A stretch of DNA of 64,000 nt from an uncultured Anaerolineae bacterium (GCA_905479495.1 CAJQMR010000003.1:186001-250000), one strand, 5' to 3'; positions 17,760 to 27,513 are shown, counted from the stretch's first letter. Notes: generated from the letters alone by a model not told the origin. Numbers and translations: made by a program.

Positions 17760-20402
17760 ATGAAAAACACGAAACGATCTTCCAAATGGCGCTGGCTGTT
17801 CTGGCTGTTGGTAATTGCCTTTATTTGGGTGGTTATCGGCCGTTTCCCAGAAATCAAACATCTGGCCCAAACCTTGCAGCAGGGCAAATGGCCCTGGGTG
17901 TTGGCCGCCGCCGGGCTGCAAATCCTCTTTTACGTCACTTACACGGCTTTGTACCAGGTCTCGTTCGCCATTGTGGATGTGAAGCTGCGCCTGCGTGATC
18001 TGCTGCCAGTAACGTTTGCGGCCGTTTTTATCAACTCAACCGCGCCATCAGCCGGGATTGCCGGAACGGCGCTGTTTGTCGATGAGGCGCGGCGGCATGA
18101 TCAACCAGCGGGACGAGCTACGGTTGGTGCCGGGCTAACCTTGCTGCTGGATTATCTTTCGTTTGCAGTTGTATTGGCTGCCGGACTCATTTTGTTGGTG
18201 ACCAAACATAATTTGACGCGGCTGGAGCTGGTCAGCGCACTCATTTTGTTTCTATTTATCAGCGTCGTGGGCACGGTTATCGGGCTGGGTGTCTGGCGGC
18301 CGGAGGGGCTGCGCCGTCTGCTAGGCTGGGTACAGCGGTTGGTGAATAGGGTGGGGAATTGGGTGAAACGGCCGTCTCTCCTCCCCGATGAATGGCCCGA
18401 CAAAACCAGCGCCGAATTTGCCGTCGCTGGCGAAGCAATGAAAGCGCGTCCAGCCAGCTTGTTAGGGGGATTAGGCGTCGGTCTGGTCATGCAGTTGGTC
18501 GATCTGGCCAGCCTTTACTGCCTTTTCCTGGCCTTTTACCAGCCAGTTCATTTGGGTGTGTTGGTGACGACCTTCGCCATGACCATGCTGTTCTGGATTG
18601 TCTCGCCAACCCCCAGCGGCATCGGTGTGGTAGAAACGGTGATGCCGCTGGTTTACAGTTCGTTGGGCATTCCTCTGGCCGTAGGCACCATTATCAACCT
18701 GGCTTTTCGCGGCCTCACTTTTTGGATTCCTATGTTTTTGGGCTTCCTGCTGCTGCGACGGCTGCGCATTTTTGGCGGTCCAGAGAAGGCGCTGGCCAAC
18801 GAAGGACAGGTGCGTCTCATTGCGACGGTTGTCGCCCTGATGGGTATCGTCAACGTGCTGTCGGCCATGACGCCAGCACTGGTCAATCGGGCGGCGGCGC
18901 TGGAATCTTTTGTGCCTTTGTTTGTGAGCCGGGGCAGTAATTTAACCTCGGTGCTGGCCGGATTTGCCCTGCTGCTGCTGGCCGGGAGCCTGTGGCGGCG
19001 CAAACAGGCTGCCTGGCTGATGACGCTGGTTGTTTTATTGATTTCGGCCGTTTCTCACATCGTGAAAGGGTTGGATTACGAAGAAGCAACATTGGCCGTG
19101 TTCCTGGCCCTCTTCTTGCTGACGCAGCGCAAATATTTCCACGCGCTGTCGGACAAGCCCTCTACCCGTCAAGGGGTGAAAGCGTTGGCGGTGGCCCTGA
19201 TTTTTACGCTGGTTTATGGCACGGTGGGCTTTTACTTGCTGGACCGGCATTACAGCGTCAACTTCAGCTGGAGCGCGGCCTTGCGGCAAACAGTGGTCAT
19301 GTTCACCGCTTTTTATGATCCGGGTTTGCAGCCAATCACCGGATTTGGTCGCTATTTTGCTGGTTCGATTTACGTCGTCGGGGCGATGACGCTGGGCTAT
19401 GGGCTGTGGATGCTGCTGCGTCCGGTGCTGCGTGGCCCAGCCGGGGAAGCGGATCGCGCGCGGGCGCAGCAGATTGTGGAACGATACGGCCGTTCCCCGT
19501 TAGCCCGGTTTGCTCTTTTCCCAGACAAAGCTTACTACTTTAGCCCTGGTGGATCGGTGGTGGCGTATGGGGTGAGAGGAGGAACGGCCGTAGCTCTGGG
19601 TGATCCCATCGGCCCCTGCGAAGATGCAGCAGCAGCTATCGCCAGCTTCCGTGACTACTGCCAATATCATGGCTGGCTGCCTACCTTCTACCAAACCTTG
19701 CCCGATTACCTACCCCACTACCAGACAGCCGGATTTGATGCGCTGTGCACCGGACAGGAAGCTATCGTTGATCTGGCCACTTTCACTCTTTCTGGCAAAC
19801 AAGGCAAACCGTTTCGCAACGCCTTCAATCATCTGGAAAAGATGGGGTACCGGGCAGAAATACACCAACCACCCCAGTCCGATAATTTGTTACGCCAACT
19901 GCGTTTGGTGAGCGATGAGTGGCTGACCACCATGCATGGCAAAGAAAAACGTTTCTCCCTCGGCTGGTTCGACGAGGATTATCTGCGTGGCAGCCCCATC
20001 ATCACCATTCACGGGCCAGACGAAACCATTACCGCCTTCGCCAACGTCATTCCTGAATACCAAAAGAACGAATTAACGGTGGATTTAATGCGCCATCTAC
20101 CGAACGTGGCGTCGGGCACGATGGATTACCTTTTCGGCAAGCTGCTGGAATGGGCCAAAGAACAGGCGTATGACACCTTCAACCTGGGGCTGAGCACCTT
20201 GTCTGGCGTTGGTGAAAAGCCGGAAGATCCATTGGTTGAACGAGCCATTCACTTCATTTATGAACATGTTGACCAGTTCTACAACTTTAAGGGATTGCAT
20301 GCTTTTAAGGAAAAGTTCCGGCCTCATTGGGAACCGCGCTACCTGGTTTACCCCGGCTCATCCAATTTACCGCAAGTGTGGTCAGCATTGGGACGGATGT
20401 GA
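17760..20402 (+). CDS. MprF-like flippase/aminoacyl-phosphatidylglycerol synthase
   Basis: An 880-aa protein with an N-terminal flippase-like membrane domain (about residues 15-340; block STAPSAGIAGTALF), further helices to about 560, and a soluble GNAT-like DUF2156 domain (about 590-870). This is the two-part layout of MprF, which makes aminoacylated phosphatidylglycerol at the membrane and moves it to the outer leaflet. The amino acid cannot be read. A two-component system begins four bases after the stop, so sensing of membrane stress or cationic peptides is plausible. The start uses ATG 17760, with AAGG 7 bases upstream. Confidence 0.85.
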   Translation: MKNTKRSSKWRWLFWLLVIAFIWVVIGRFPEIKHLAQTLQQGKWPWVLAAAGLQILFYVTYTALYQVSFAIVDVKLRLRDLLPVTFAAVFINSTAPSAGIAGTALFVDEARRHDQPAGRATVGAGLTLLLDYLSFAVVLAAGLILLVTKHNLTRLELVSALILFLFISVVGTVIGLGVWRPEGLRRLLGWVQRLVNRVGNWVKRPSLLPDEWPDKTSAEFAVAGEAMKARPASLLGGLGVGLVMQLVDLASLYCLFLAFYQPVHLGVLVTTFAMTMLFWIVSPTPSGIGVVETVMPLVYSSLGIPLAVGTIINLAFRGLTFWIPMFLGFLLLRRLRIFGGPEKALANEGQVRLIATVVALMGIVNVLSAMTPALVNRAAALESFVPLFVSRGSNLTSVLAGFALLLLAGSLWRRKQAAWLMTLVVLLISAVSHIVKGLDYEEATLAVFLALFLLTQRKYFHALSDKPSTRQGVKALAVALIFTLVYGTVGFYLLDRHYSVNFSWSAALRQTVVMFTAFYDPGLQPITGFGRYFAGSIYVVGAMTLGYGLWMLLRPVLRGPAGEADRARAQQIVERYGRSPLARFALFPDKAYYFSPGGSVVAYGVRGGTAVALGDPIGPCEDAAAAIASFRDYCQYHGWLPTFYQTLPDYLPHYQTAGFDALCTGQEAIVDLATFTLSGKQGKPFRNAFNHLEKMGYRAEIHQPPQSDNLLRQLRLVSDEWLTTMHGKEKRFSLGWFDEDYLRGSPIITIHGPDETITAFANVIPEYQKNELTVDLMRHLPNVASGTMDYLFGKLLEWAKEQAYDTFNLGLSTLSGVGEKPEDPLVERAIHFIYEHVDQFYNFKGLHAFKEKFRPHWEPRYLVYPGSSNLPQVWSALGRM

Positions 20403-20405
20403 GGT

Positions 20406-21104
20406 ATGTCTAAACATATTTTGTTAGTAGATGATGATGCCCTGATGCGGCGCAGTTTGGCCTTCAACCTGGAACAGGCTGGCTACCGCACCAGCAGTGC
20501 AGCCACGGCCGAAGATGCGCTGGACGTAGCCCGCCGCGATGCCCCAGATTTAGTCCTGCTGGATATTGGCCTGCCGGGCATGGATGGCCTGGATGCTCTG
20601 CGTAATTTCAAAAAGAAAGCCAACGTACCGGTTATTTTTTTGACAGCCCGCCGCCGTGAATTAGACGAGGTAGTTGGCCTGGAATTGGGCGCGGACGATT
20701 ACATCACCAAACCGTTCAACGTGGATGTGCTCCTGGCTCGGATCAAGGTGGTATTGCGGCGATTTGAAGGGGAAACGGCCGTTTCCCCCAAAACGCAATC
20801 CATCACCATTGGTAACTTAGAAATCGATCCCGAAGCGCACACCGTCACTCTGGACGGCAAACCCATTGAACTCACCCCGCGCGAATTCGACCTGCTGCAT
20901 GCCCTGGCTTTACAAGCCAACAAAGTTGTCTCTGTTGACGAGCTGCTGGCCCAGGTTTGGGGGGCAGAATTCCGTGGCGAACCTCAGGTCGTTTATGTCC
21001 ATATCCGCTGGCTGCGCAAAAAAATAGAAACCGACCCCAGTCATCCGCAGCGCATTGTTACCGTGCATGGCGTTGGGTACAAGCTGGAGACATCTGCTAC
21101 CTGA
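20406..21104 (+). CDS. OmpR/PhoB-family response regulator
   Basis: A 232-aa regulator with a receiver domain (acidic pocket VDDDALMRR, phosphoacceptor Asp53 in LLDIGLPG, Lys in DYITKPFN) and a C-terminal winged-helix DNA-binding domain (about 130-230, with LTPREFDLL and VHIRWLRKKIE). The stop overlaps the start of the kinase gene (TGATG), so the pair is translationally coupled. Its genes of control are not known. It directly follows the MprF-like gene, a typical target of envelope-stress systems. Confidence 0.95.
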   Translation: MSKHILLVDDDALMRRSLAFNLEQAGYRTSSAATAEDALDVARRDAPDLVLLDIGLPGMDGLDALRNFKKKANVPVIFLTARRRELDEVVGLELGADDYITKPFNVDVLLARIKVVLRRFEGETAVSPKTQSITIGNLEIDPEAHTVTLDGKPIELTPREFDLLHALALQANKVVSVDELLAQVWGAEFRGEPQVVYVHIRWLRKKIETDPSHPQRIVTVHGVGYKLETSAT

Positions 21105-22570
21105 TGCTCAAATCACTGCGTAATCGTCTTGTTTTAAGCCATCTCTTGCCCTCTCTCATCATTATTCCCTTGATGGGCGTCCTCCTCATTTATGTGATGG
21201 AGACACAAATTCTGCTGCCGAACCTGACCCGAGAATTAAGCGGCAATGCGCTGCTGCTCAGCGAAATTCTGCGTAATCGCCCAGATGCATGGCAAAATCC
21301 AGAATCGGCGCAAAACATCCTCAATCAGACAACGTCTCAGCTTACTGCGCGCAGCATGCTGCTGGACAGCACGGGACACATCCTGGCCTCCAACAATCCG
21401 GCCGATGTCGCGCGTGTCGGTACCATTCCGCCCGTTATGAACGGTTTGCTGGATGAACCAACGCATCAAGTCGTGACCATCACTGACTACAATCCGCGCC
21501 TCAACGGCGAAGTGATTGACATTCTGGTGCCAATCGCCACGGCCGAACAACAGATGATGGGCTGGGTGCGCCTGACTTACCATTATGACACCGTGTATGA
21601 GCAGTTGTTCCAATTCCGCTTTTTGCTGGGCATCATTTTGCTCGTGGCCCTGTTGGCTGGGGCCGGCATTGGATACGTGCTGGCATTAAACATCAGCACG
21701 CCTATTCAATACGTGGCCGAGGCTATCTACGATCTGGCCCGGGGCGACCAGCACAAACCGTTGCCTTTGGTCGGCCCAGAGGAAATTAATTTGCAAGTGC
21801 GGGCTGTCAACTTTTTGGTCGCTCGTTTGGACAGCCTGGAAAAAGCACGCCGCCAGTTGTTGGCCAATCTGATTCATGAATTGGGACGGCCGTTAGGCGC
21901 GTTACAGTCTGGCCTACAAGCCCTGCTGCGCGGGGCAAAACAAGACCCAGTGTTGTTGAATGATCTACTGGGAGGCATGGAAGAGGAAACCGCCCGCTTG
22001 CAAAAGCTGCTGGAGGATTTAGCCCATCTACATGGTCAGGTGCTGGGGACATTGGAGTTGAACCGCCAACAGCTGGAATTGAGCCACTGGCTGCCTCGAA
22101 CCTTGCAGCCCTGGCTGGCCGCCGCTCAGGAAAAAGGACAGGCGTTGGAAACGGCCGTTCCCCCCAACCTCCCCACGACTGCCGCCGACCCCACCCGCCT
22201 GGCCCAAATCATCGGTAATCTGGTGAGCAACGCCATCAAATACACGCCAAACGACGGCAAAATAACCGTTTCGGCCGGCACGGCAAAGAACGACGTCTGG
22301 ATTCGCGTTAGCGATGACGGCCCCGGCATCCCGCTGTCGGAACAACAAGAAATTTTCAAACCATTCTTCCGGGGCAGCCAGGAACGGCGCATCAAACAGG
22401 GCATGGGGCTTGGCCTGAGCATCGCCCACGACCTGGTCACCGCCCACGGGGGCCGTCTAACGTTGGACAGCCAGCCCGGCGAAGGCAGCAAGTTCACCAT
22501 CTGGATACCCCAAAATGTACCTTCCCTCCACGATATCCAATCAAACTCGTTTCTCTCATCCCTTCATTAG
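21104..22570 (+). CDS. two-component sensor histidine kinase
   Basis: A 488-aa membrane kinase. It has a first helix at about 13-35, an extracytoplasmic sensor region to about 170, a second helix at about 175-195 and a HAMP-like stretch. The dimerisation box NLIHELGRP holds His258 as the phosphorylation site. The ATPase domain has NLVSNAIKYTP (N box), SDDGPGIP (G1), FFRGSQE (F) and GMGLGLSIAHD (G2). I begin at ATG 21104, coupled to the regulator's stop. The longer frame from 20957 would overlap the regulator. The box reads HELGRP rather than HELRTP, a variant seen in some kinases. Confidence 0.93.
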   Translation: MLKSLRNRLVLSHLLPSLIIIPLMGVLLIYVMETQILLPNLTRELSGNALLLSEILRNRPDAWQNPESAQNILNQTTSQLTARSMLLDSTGHILASNNPADVARVGTIPPVMNGLLDEPTHQVVTITDYNPRLNGEVIDILVPIATAEQQMMGWVRLTYHYDTVYEQLFQFRFLLGIILLVALLAGAGIGYVLALNISTPIQYVAEAIYDLARGDQHKPLPLVGPEEINLQVRAVNFLVARLDSLEKARRQLLANLIHELGRPLGALQSGLQALLRGAKQDPVLLNDLLGGMEEETARLQKLLEDLAHLHGQVLGTLELNRQQLELSHWLPRTLQPWLAAAQEKGQALETAVPPNLPTTAADPTRLAQIIGNLVSNAIKYTPNDGKITVSAGTAKNDVWIRVSDDGPGIPLSEQQEIFKPFFRGSQERRIKQGMGLGLSIAHDLVTAHGGRLTLDSQPGEGSKFTIWIPQNVPSLHDIQSNSFLSSLH

Positions 22571-22665
22571 GATTTCATAAGGTTGAAATAAACAAACATT
22601 AGGGAATTAAGAGCCAGGCTCGTGCTAATCTTAAGCTATTAGATTTGGCTTATTCCGCACACTCA

Positions 22666-22773
22666 AGCAAACCATAGAGCTATTTCGAGAAGAAGAGTAA
22701 TTTCTCTGTGGTTTGCTCAAGTAAAAGCAGGGGAAATGGTTCTACTTATTTCAAATAACCTCTCCGGCTTTAC
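22666..22773 (+). repeat. two-stem intergenic element, copy A (108 nt)
   Basis: First stem: AGCAAACCATAGAG (22666-22679) pairs with CTCTGTGGTTTGCT (22704-22717). Second stem: GTAAAAGC (22721-22728) pairs imperfectly with GGCTTTAC (22766-22773). The same layout and length recur at 39137-39245 and 44508-44616. Copy A differs in the first stem from the other copies by changes on both arms that keep the pairing. It ends 13 bases before a small ORF start. Confidence 0.75.
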
Positions 22774-22786
22774 ATAAATATGGCTT

Positions 22787-23008
22787 ATGATTGAATTTTG
22801 CACATCACTCTACCCATCTTTAGGCGTAGCAGTGATCGTGGTTCTTTTTTGCGGCCTGGCGCTGGGCCAGCAAATTCAGATACGGCGCAAACAAGTATCT
22901 GAATTTAACCAGCACAGTACAAGATTACTCCTGGGCATGTTGGTGATCGCCTTCATCAGCCTAGCGGTTTTTGTTGTTTATATTTTTGGACCGCATACAG
23001 GCTGCTAA
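22787..23008 (+). CDS. small two-helix membrane protein, unknown
   Basis: A 73-aa protein with two hydrophobic segments (about residues 10-28 and 48-68) separated by a basic loop QQIQIRRK. There is no recognisable family and no good ribosome site. It begins 13 bases after the copy A element. Alternative: a spurious frame. The two well-formed helices with a positive loop speak for a real inner-membrane protein. Confidence 0.45.
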   Translation: MIEFCTSLYPSLGVAVIVVLFCGLALGQQIQIRRKQVSEFNQHSTRLLLGMLVIAFISLAVFVVYIFGPHTGC

Positions 23009-23228
23009 TCAAACAGCTCCGATCCTTTTTCTGGAAGGGAACGTCTAATAAGAAGTTCTTAAGGTGTTCTTAGGCTGCGCGTAAAGATTTTCGGGCTACT
23101 CCACATATACAGTAAAAGCAGATTAGCCAGTGCTGCATGATTGACATTGCCCTGGCCACAAATTTAGAGAGTATCAATAATGTTTGTTAGCAAGAAACTT
23201 GAACAGGTCATGAACAAACAGATTGGCC

Positions 23229-24068
23229 ATGCTTAAATTAGGAAGCAACTTACTTAACCCAGCAACGCTAGCCGGTGCTTTGTTTTACGCATTGATCTTT
23301 TTGGTGCTGGCAATTTTATTGGCGCGACTGCTCAAGCTGGGCGTGCGACGGATTTTACACGAAGACACACACCATCATTTAGACCAAACCAGCTTACTGT
23401 TTTTCACTCAGCTGAGCCAGATTGTCATTTTCATTGTGGCGTTTACGCTGTATGCCCATCTGGTACCGGCACTGCATACCTTGGGAACAGCACTGCTGGC
23501 TGGTGTGAGTGTGGTTTCTGTTGTCATTGGTCTGGCGGCGCAAAATACATTAGGCAATATAATTGCTGGCCTGTCTTTGCTTTTGTATCGGCCGTTTCTG
23601 GTGGGGGATCAAATTCAGCTGAATGCGCCCACAGGGACGGAAGCGGGCACCGTCGTCCGACTCTCGCTTGGGTACACTGAACTACATACCACCGACAATC
23701 GACGTGTGATTGTTCCCAACAGCGTGATGATCAGTCAGACCATCATTAACTTCAATACGGCCAAAGCACGCAAGATCTGTGCCGTGCCCCTACACATCAG
23801 CTATGACAGTGACGTGGCAACGGCGCGCCAGATTATGACAGATCTGGCAGCTGCCCATCCGCTGGTGCAGGAAGTCGCCAGCTGCCCTGTAACTGAGTTA
23901 GGCAATTACGCGGTCACACTCACGCTGTATGCCTGGACGGCCGATACCAGTGACGGGCTGCAAGTTGAGCGAGACCTTTATGAACAAATCAAAGATCGAT
24001 TTGAACAAGAAAGCATTACGATTCCGCTGCCGACGCGCAATGTTATTTGGCAAGCTGCAACCAATTAA
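23229..24068 (+). CDS. MscS-family mechanosensitive channel
   Basis: A 279-aa channel with three predicted helices. The pore-lining helix has the Gly/Ala-rich pattern VSVVIGLAAQNTLGNIIAG (about residues 95-115), followed by the beta-domain block RPFLVGDQI and the region VIVPNSVMISQTI. It opens on membrane tension to release solutes. The start is ATG 23229. A 55-base mini-frame starting at ATG 23180 overlaps it and could be a coupling leader, but this is weak. TTCTTAAGG repeats upstream at about 23053-23072 may bind an OmpR-type regulator. Confidence 0.9.
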   Translation: MLKLGSNLLNPATLAGALFYALIFLVLAILLARLLKLGVRRILHEDTHHHLDQTSLLFFTQLSQIVIFIVAFTLYAHLVPALHTLGTALLAGVSVVSVVIGLAAQNTLGNIIAGLSLLLYRPFLVGDQIQLNAPTGTEAGTVVRLSLGYTELHTTDNRRVIVPNSVMISQTIINFNTAKARKICAVPLHISYDSDVATARQIMTDLAAAHPLVQEVASCPVTELGNYAVTLTLYAWTADTSDGLQVERDLYEQIKDRFEQESITIPLPTRNVIWQAATN

Positions 24069-24189
24069 TCTCCCAGCAATCTTCGCTAATAAAGTTTTCT
24101 TAAGTTTACCTTCAACAAAGGGTAAAGATTTTTTGGAAACGGCCGTTTATGATCACCCTGTAACCATCAATTAGATAAGGAGTATGACA

Positions 24190-24810
24190 ATGCAAAAACA
24201 ACTGTCATCTAAGCAAACAATACAATCTTTACAAGATCCGCCCATCGCACAAGCCCTTTTCGGAAACGTTCGCTGGGCCTGGTTGTGGCTCATTCTGCGT
24301 ATTTACGTCGGCTGGGAATGGCTCAATGCGGGCTGGGGTAAGCTGCACAATCCAGCCTGGACCGGCAGCAAAGCGGGTACTGCCCTCTCTGGTTTTGTCA
24401 ACGGCGCTTTAGCCAAAACAACTGGCGAGCATCCAGATGTACAGGGCTGGTATGCCTGGTTCCTACAACATGTTGTCCTGGCCCACTCCACGCTGTGGAG
24501 TTACCTGGTAAGCTGGGGCGAGCTCCTGGTTGGTGTAGCTCTCATTCTAGGGTTATTTACCGGTATCGCTGCCTTCTTCGGCAGTTTTATGAATGCTAAC
24601 TATCTGCTAGCCGGTGCCGTAAGCACCAATCCGATTCTGTTGGCGATTGCCACCTGGCTGGTTTTGGCCTGGAAAATTGCCGGTTGGTGGGGTTTAGACC
24701 GTTGGGTTCTGCCCGCCTTAGGCACACCGTGGCGACCGGGCACAATTTTCCACCACGACGATGGCGGCCAAAGTTTACCCAAAGCAAGGCCTCATTCTAG
24801 TCATGCGTGA
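24190..24810 (+). CDS. DoxX-family membrane protein
   Basis: A 206-aa protein with four helices and the DoxX-like start RIYVGWEWLNAGWGKL, then a loop and helix block AHSTLWSYLVSWGELLVG. The family includes the thiosulfate:quinone oxidoreductase subunit DoxD and stress-related membrane proteins. The function here is open. I take ATG 24190 because AAGGAG (24177-24182) is 7 bases upstream. The ATG at 24184 is too close. Confidence 0.82.
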   Translation: MQKQLSSKQTIQSLQDPPIAQALFGNVRWAWLWLILRIYVGWEWLNAGWGKLHNPAWTGSKAGTALSGFVNGALAKTTGEHPDVQGWYAWFLQHVVLAHSTLWSYLVSWGELLVGVALILGLFTGIAAFFGSFMNANYLLAGAVSTNPILLAIATWLVLAWKIAGWWGLDRWVLPALGTPWRPGTIFHHDDGGQSLPKARPHSSHA

Positions 24811-24976
24811 ACGGCCGTTCCGCATCAAAAACGGCCGATTGGCACCTTGTCCGGGTGCAAAATGTTGGAAACCTTTACTTAACCTTACGCGATGATAAAG
24901 TTGTTAAATCAAATATATGCGTACAAATTCTGCCCGACAATATTAACCAATTAATTAGACCAAAATAAAAATGTCA

Positions 24977-25012
24977 AAAGGCTGGCACCTTATTGCGTAC
25001 CAGCCTTTTTTG
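24977..25012 (+). terminator. rho-independent terminator
   Basis: AAAAGGCTGG (24977-24986) pairs with CCAGCCTTTT (25001-25010), followed by further Ts. It lies 166 bases after the DoxX gene stop. Confidence 0.85.
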
Positions 25013-25111
25013 TTTGCATCCATCAAGCAGCAAAGACGCGGCCCCATTATAGGCATCGTACCTGTTCCCGCGTTATAATTTGGGTTGCCTCTAGCTAATG
25101 ATGGCATAGTG

Positions 25112-25149
25112 GCCGTCCGCAAATAAGTTAGCGGAATTGTGCGGACGGC
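25112..25149. promoter_or_regulatory. 10-bp inverted repeat, possible operator
   Basis: GCCGTCCGCA (25112-25121) and its exact complement (25140-25149), with an 18-base spacer, lie between a TATAAT (25074-25079) and the efflux pump start. Position fits repression of the pump or an mRNA leader hairpin. Confidence 0.4.
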
Positions 25150-25222
25150 TTTGAGTAAGCGGCCTTACAAAAGGGAAGTTATAGTTGACCGCTTACATAG
25201 CGTCGTAGAATGGAGAAAATCC

Positions 25223-26647
25223 TTGACTAACCCTCCCGATTATTCCCGCAAATGGTTTGTAATGGCCGCCGTCGGCATGGGGATCTTTTTGACCACCATC
25301 GATGGCACGATTGTTAACGTTGCGCTGCCAACATTGGTACATGAACTGAATACCGACTTTGCTACGGTGCAGTGGGTGGTGCTGGCTTATCTGCTCACGC
25401 TCTCGACGCTTCTGCTAAGCATGGGCCGCCTGGGAGATATGGTCGGCAAGAAACCAGTCTACATGGCCGGGTTTGTGCTCTTTACGCTCAGTTCGCTGCT
25501 GTGTGGTCTTGCACCTACTATTTACTGGTTGATCGGGTTTCGTGTACTGCAAGCGATTGGCGCAGCGATGACGCAGGCACTAGGCACCGCCATCATCACT
25601 GAGGCTTTTCCCGATTCTGAACGAGGCAAGGCGTTAGGTGCCTCTGGGACGTTGGTCTCTATCGGCATCGTCTTAGGCCCAACGCTGGGCGGCCTGTTGA
25701 TTGAGTCCCTCTCGTGGCATTGGATCTTTCTGGTCAATTTACCTGTAGGTATCATCGGCGTATGGATGGTTATACGCAACGTGCCCAATTTACAGCCAGT
25801 TGGTGAACAGCGTTTTGATTACGCAGGTGCGGCCGTTCTTTTTATTGGCCTGCTAACCTTATTGATGGGCCTGACATTAGGTCAGCAATGGGGCTTCGGC
25901 GACCAGCGCGTCTGGCTGATGCTGGCCGGAGCTTTGCTGGCTATTGGTTTGTTCATCGGCATTGAGGCACGCGTAGAGCAGCCAATGATTGATTTGCAGC
26001 TCTTTCGTAGCCAGCTTTTTTCCATCAACTTGATCACAGGGCTGGCCGTTTTTATAGCCGTGGCTGGGGTTTTTATCTTACTGCCATTTTATTTGGAAGG
26101 CGTATTGGGGTACGGACCACGAGCCGTGGGATTGCTGGTAGCGGCCGTTCCTATTTTATTAGGCGTTACGGCACCCATTTCTGGGTTGCTCTCTGACCGA
26201 TACGGCACACGGCTAATCGCCTCGATTGGACTGGCAGTGCTAGCAGGTGGTTATGCAGCGATGAGCCGCTTCACAGCTGAGACAAACCTGACTTACTATC
26301 TCATTGCCGTGCTGCCATTTGGGGCAGGCATGGGCATCTTCCAATCGCCCAACAACAGCGCTGTGATGGGAGCCGTACCGCGCAGCAAGCTGGGCATTGC
26401 CTCTGGCTTGCTGGCCATCACGCGGACGCTGGGACAGACAACTGGCATTGCGGTGCTGGGGGCATTTTGGGCGGCACGGGTGATGGCTTATGCGGGGGAA
26501 GTCGTGGCTGGTGGGGTCACGGCCGCTTCCATTCCAGCGCAAGTAGCCGGTTTGCAAGACACATTTACCGTCATTGCGGCATTCATTGGGCTGACTTTTT
26601 TGCTTAGCCTATATGCACTGTGGCAGGAACAAAGAAGCAAAAAATAG
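25223..26647 (+). CDS. DHA2-family MFS drug efflux transporter
   Basis: A 474-aa, 14-helix proton-driven exporter. Motif LTTIDGTIVNVALPTL in helix 1, motif A GRLGDMVGKKPVYMAG and the motif C-like GPTLGGLLIE are typical of the EmrB/QacA subgroup of multidrug transporters. I prefer TTG 25223 as start (GGAG 7 bases upstream). The open frame from 25139 would pass through the inverted repeat and adds a basic stretch lacking a ribosome site. Substrates cannot be predicted. Confidence 0.9.
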   Translation: MTNPPDYSRKWFVMAAVGMGIFLTTIDGTIVNVALPTLVHELNTDFATVQWVVLAYLLTLSTLLLSMGRLGDMVGKKPVYMAGFVLFTLSSLLCGLAPTIYWLIGFRVLQAIGAAMTQALGTAIITEAFPDSERGKALGASGTLVSIGIVLGPTLGGLLIESLSWHWIFLVNLPVGIIGVWMVIRNVPNLQPVGEQRFDYAGAAVLFIGLLTLLMGLTLGQQWGFGDQRVWLMLAGALLAIGLFIGIEARVEQPMIDLQLFRSQLFSINLITGLAVFIAVAGVFILLPFYLEGVLGYGPRAVGLLVAAVPILLGVTAPISGLLSDRYGTRLIASIGLAVLAGGYAAMSRFTAETNLTYYLIAVLPFGAGMGIFQSPNNSAVMGAVPRSKLGIASGLLAITRTLGQTTGIAVLGAFWAARVMAYAGEVVAGGVTAASIPAQVAGLQDTFTVIAAFIGLTFLLSLYALWQEQRSKK

Positions 26648-26798
26648 AAATCGCATTGTGAGCAATTGCCTCGAACCTCATTATTCATTGGACTTACCCA
26701 GAAACTAAGTTATGCTGTCCTACTGTTATTTATACCCACGTTGGTAAAGTCACGTCTTGTTGTGCCCCCCAATTTGGAAAAGCTTTGGAGAAAATTAA

Positions 26799-27125
26799 TT
26801 GTCTAAGAAACTGTATGTTGGAAATTTGTCGTTTGAGGCTACCGAAGAACAAGTACGCGATCTCTTCACACCTTATGGCACAATCGAATCAATTAGTATG
26901 ATTACTGACCGCACAAGCGGCCAATTTCGTGGGTTCTGCTTTGTGGAAATGGAAGCAAGTGCAGCCAACGCGGCTATCTCGGCCTTGGACAGCCACGATC
27001 TAGATGGGCGGACCCTGAAAGTTAATGAAGCCAAACCGCGTGAAGATCGCAGCGGTGGGCGGAATACCGGTGGCGGTTCCCGTGGAAGAGATAACAATCG
27101 TGGCGGTTACGGCCGTTCCCGTTAA
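26799..27125 (+). CDS. RRM-domain RNA-binding protein
   Basis: A 108-aa protein with a single RNA recognition motif: RNP2 KLYVGNLSF (residues 4-12) and RNP1 RGFCFVEM (about 44-51), then an Arg/Gly-rich tail. This is the layout of cyanobacterial cold-inducible Rbp proteins, which bind single-stranded RNA. The start is a TTG with GGAG at 26787-26790. An ACGGCCGT palindrome encodes part of the tail (YGRS). Confidence 0.93.
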   Translation: MSKKLYVGNLSFEATEEQVRDLFTPYGTIESISMITDRTSGQFRGFCFVEMEASAANAAISALDSHDLDGRTLKVNEAKPREDRSGGRNTGGGSRGRDNNRGGYGRSR

Positions 27126-27267
27126 TTAACTCCTTTAATACCAGGCGTTTATGACGCATAATTGAATGCTGAAACGGCCGTTTTGGAACCAGGTGTGTCC
27201 GAGACGGCCGTTTTTTAGAAAAAGTAGGCAACAGCCAACCATCTGGCATGCGGTGAAGGCGGATTTG

Positions 27268-27513
27268 ATGGCTTTAGAATTTGAAGCATGGCTTTTAGAA
27301 CAACAATCTCGAAAAGATTTAATTGGTGATCTGGCCCGTTCCCTAGCCACACGTGAAGCCAACCAATATTCCCCTAAACGTAAAGCAGATGAACACAAAA
27401 GCTGGGCCGATATCATCATCCGTTCCGATGAACCAGCCCATATTGCCATTTTCAACGATGCCTGGCAAGAATATCTAACCGCTAAACAAGCCGCTGACGA
27501 TCACCTAACTTAA
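27268..27513 (+). CDS. small helical protein, YozE/SAM-like, uncertain
   Basis: An 81-aa protein with the core FEAWLLEQQSRKDLIGDLAR, reminiscent of the helical YozE/SAM-like family of small bacterial proteins. Recognition is weak. I use ATG 27268. The longer frame from 27166 runs through two ACGGCCGT repeats (27173 and 27205) and yields an implausible Arg/Pro-rich start. Function unknown. Confidence 0.5.
   Translation: MALEFEAWLLEQQSRKDLIGDLARSLATREANQYSPKRKADEHKSWADIIIRSDEPAHIAIFNDAWQEYLTAKQAADDHLT

Larger units (their letters stand above)
24811..25222. other. intergenic region with terminator, shared 16-mer and inverted repeat
   Basis: A gap of 412 bases. It holds an ACGGCCGT site just after the DoxX stop, the sequence TTACTTAACCTTACGC (24875-24890) that recurs with one change at 43444-43459, a terminator (24977-25012), a TATAAT at 25074-25079 without a good -35 box, and a 10-bp inverted repeat GCCGTCCGCA (25112-25121) with 25140-25149. 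The inverted repeat could be an operator for the efflux pump gene. Confidence 0.6.

Noticed and set aside
27166..27267. N-terminal extension of the small helical protein
   Set aside because: It is formed by two ACGGCCGT repeats and flanking gap sequence. A later ATG gives a plausible protein.
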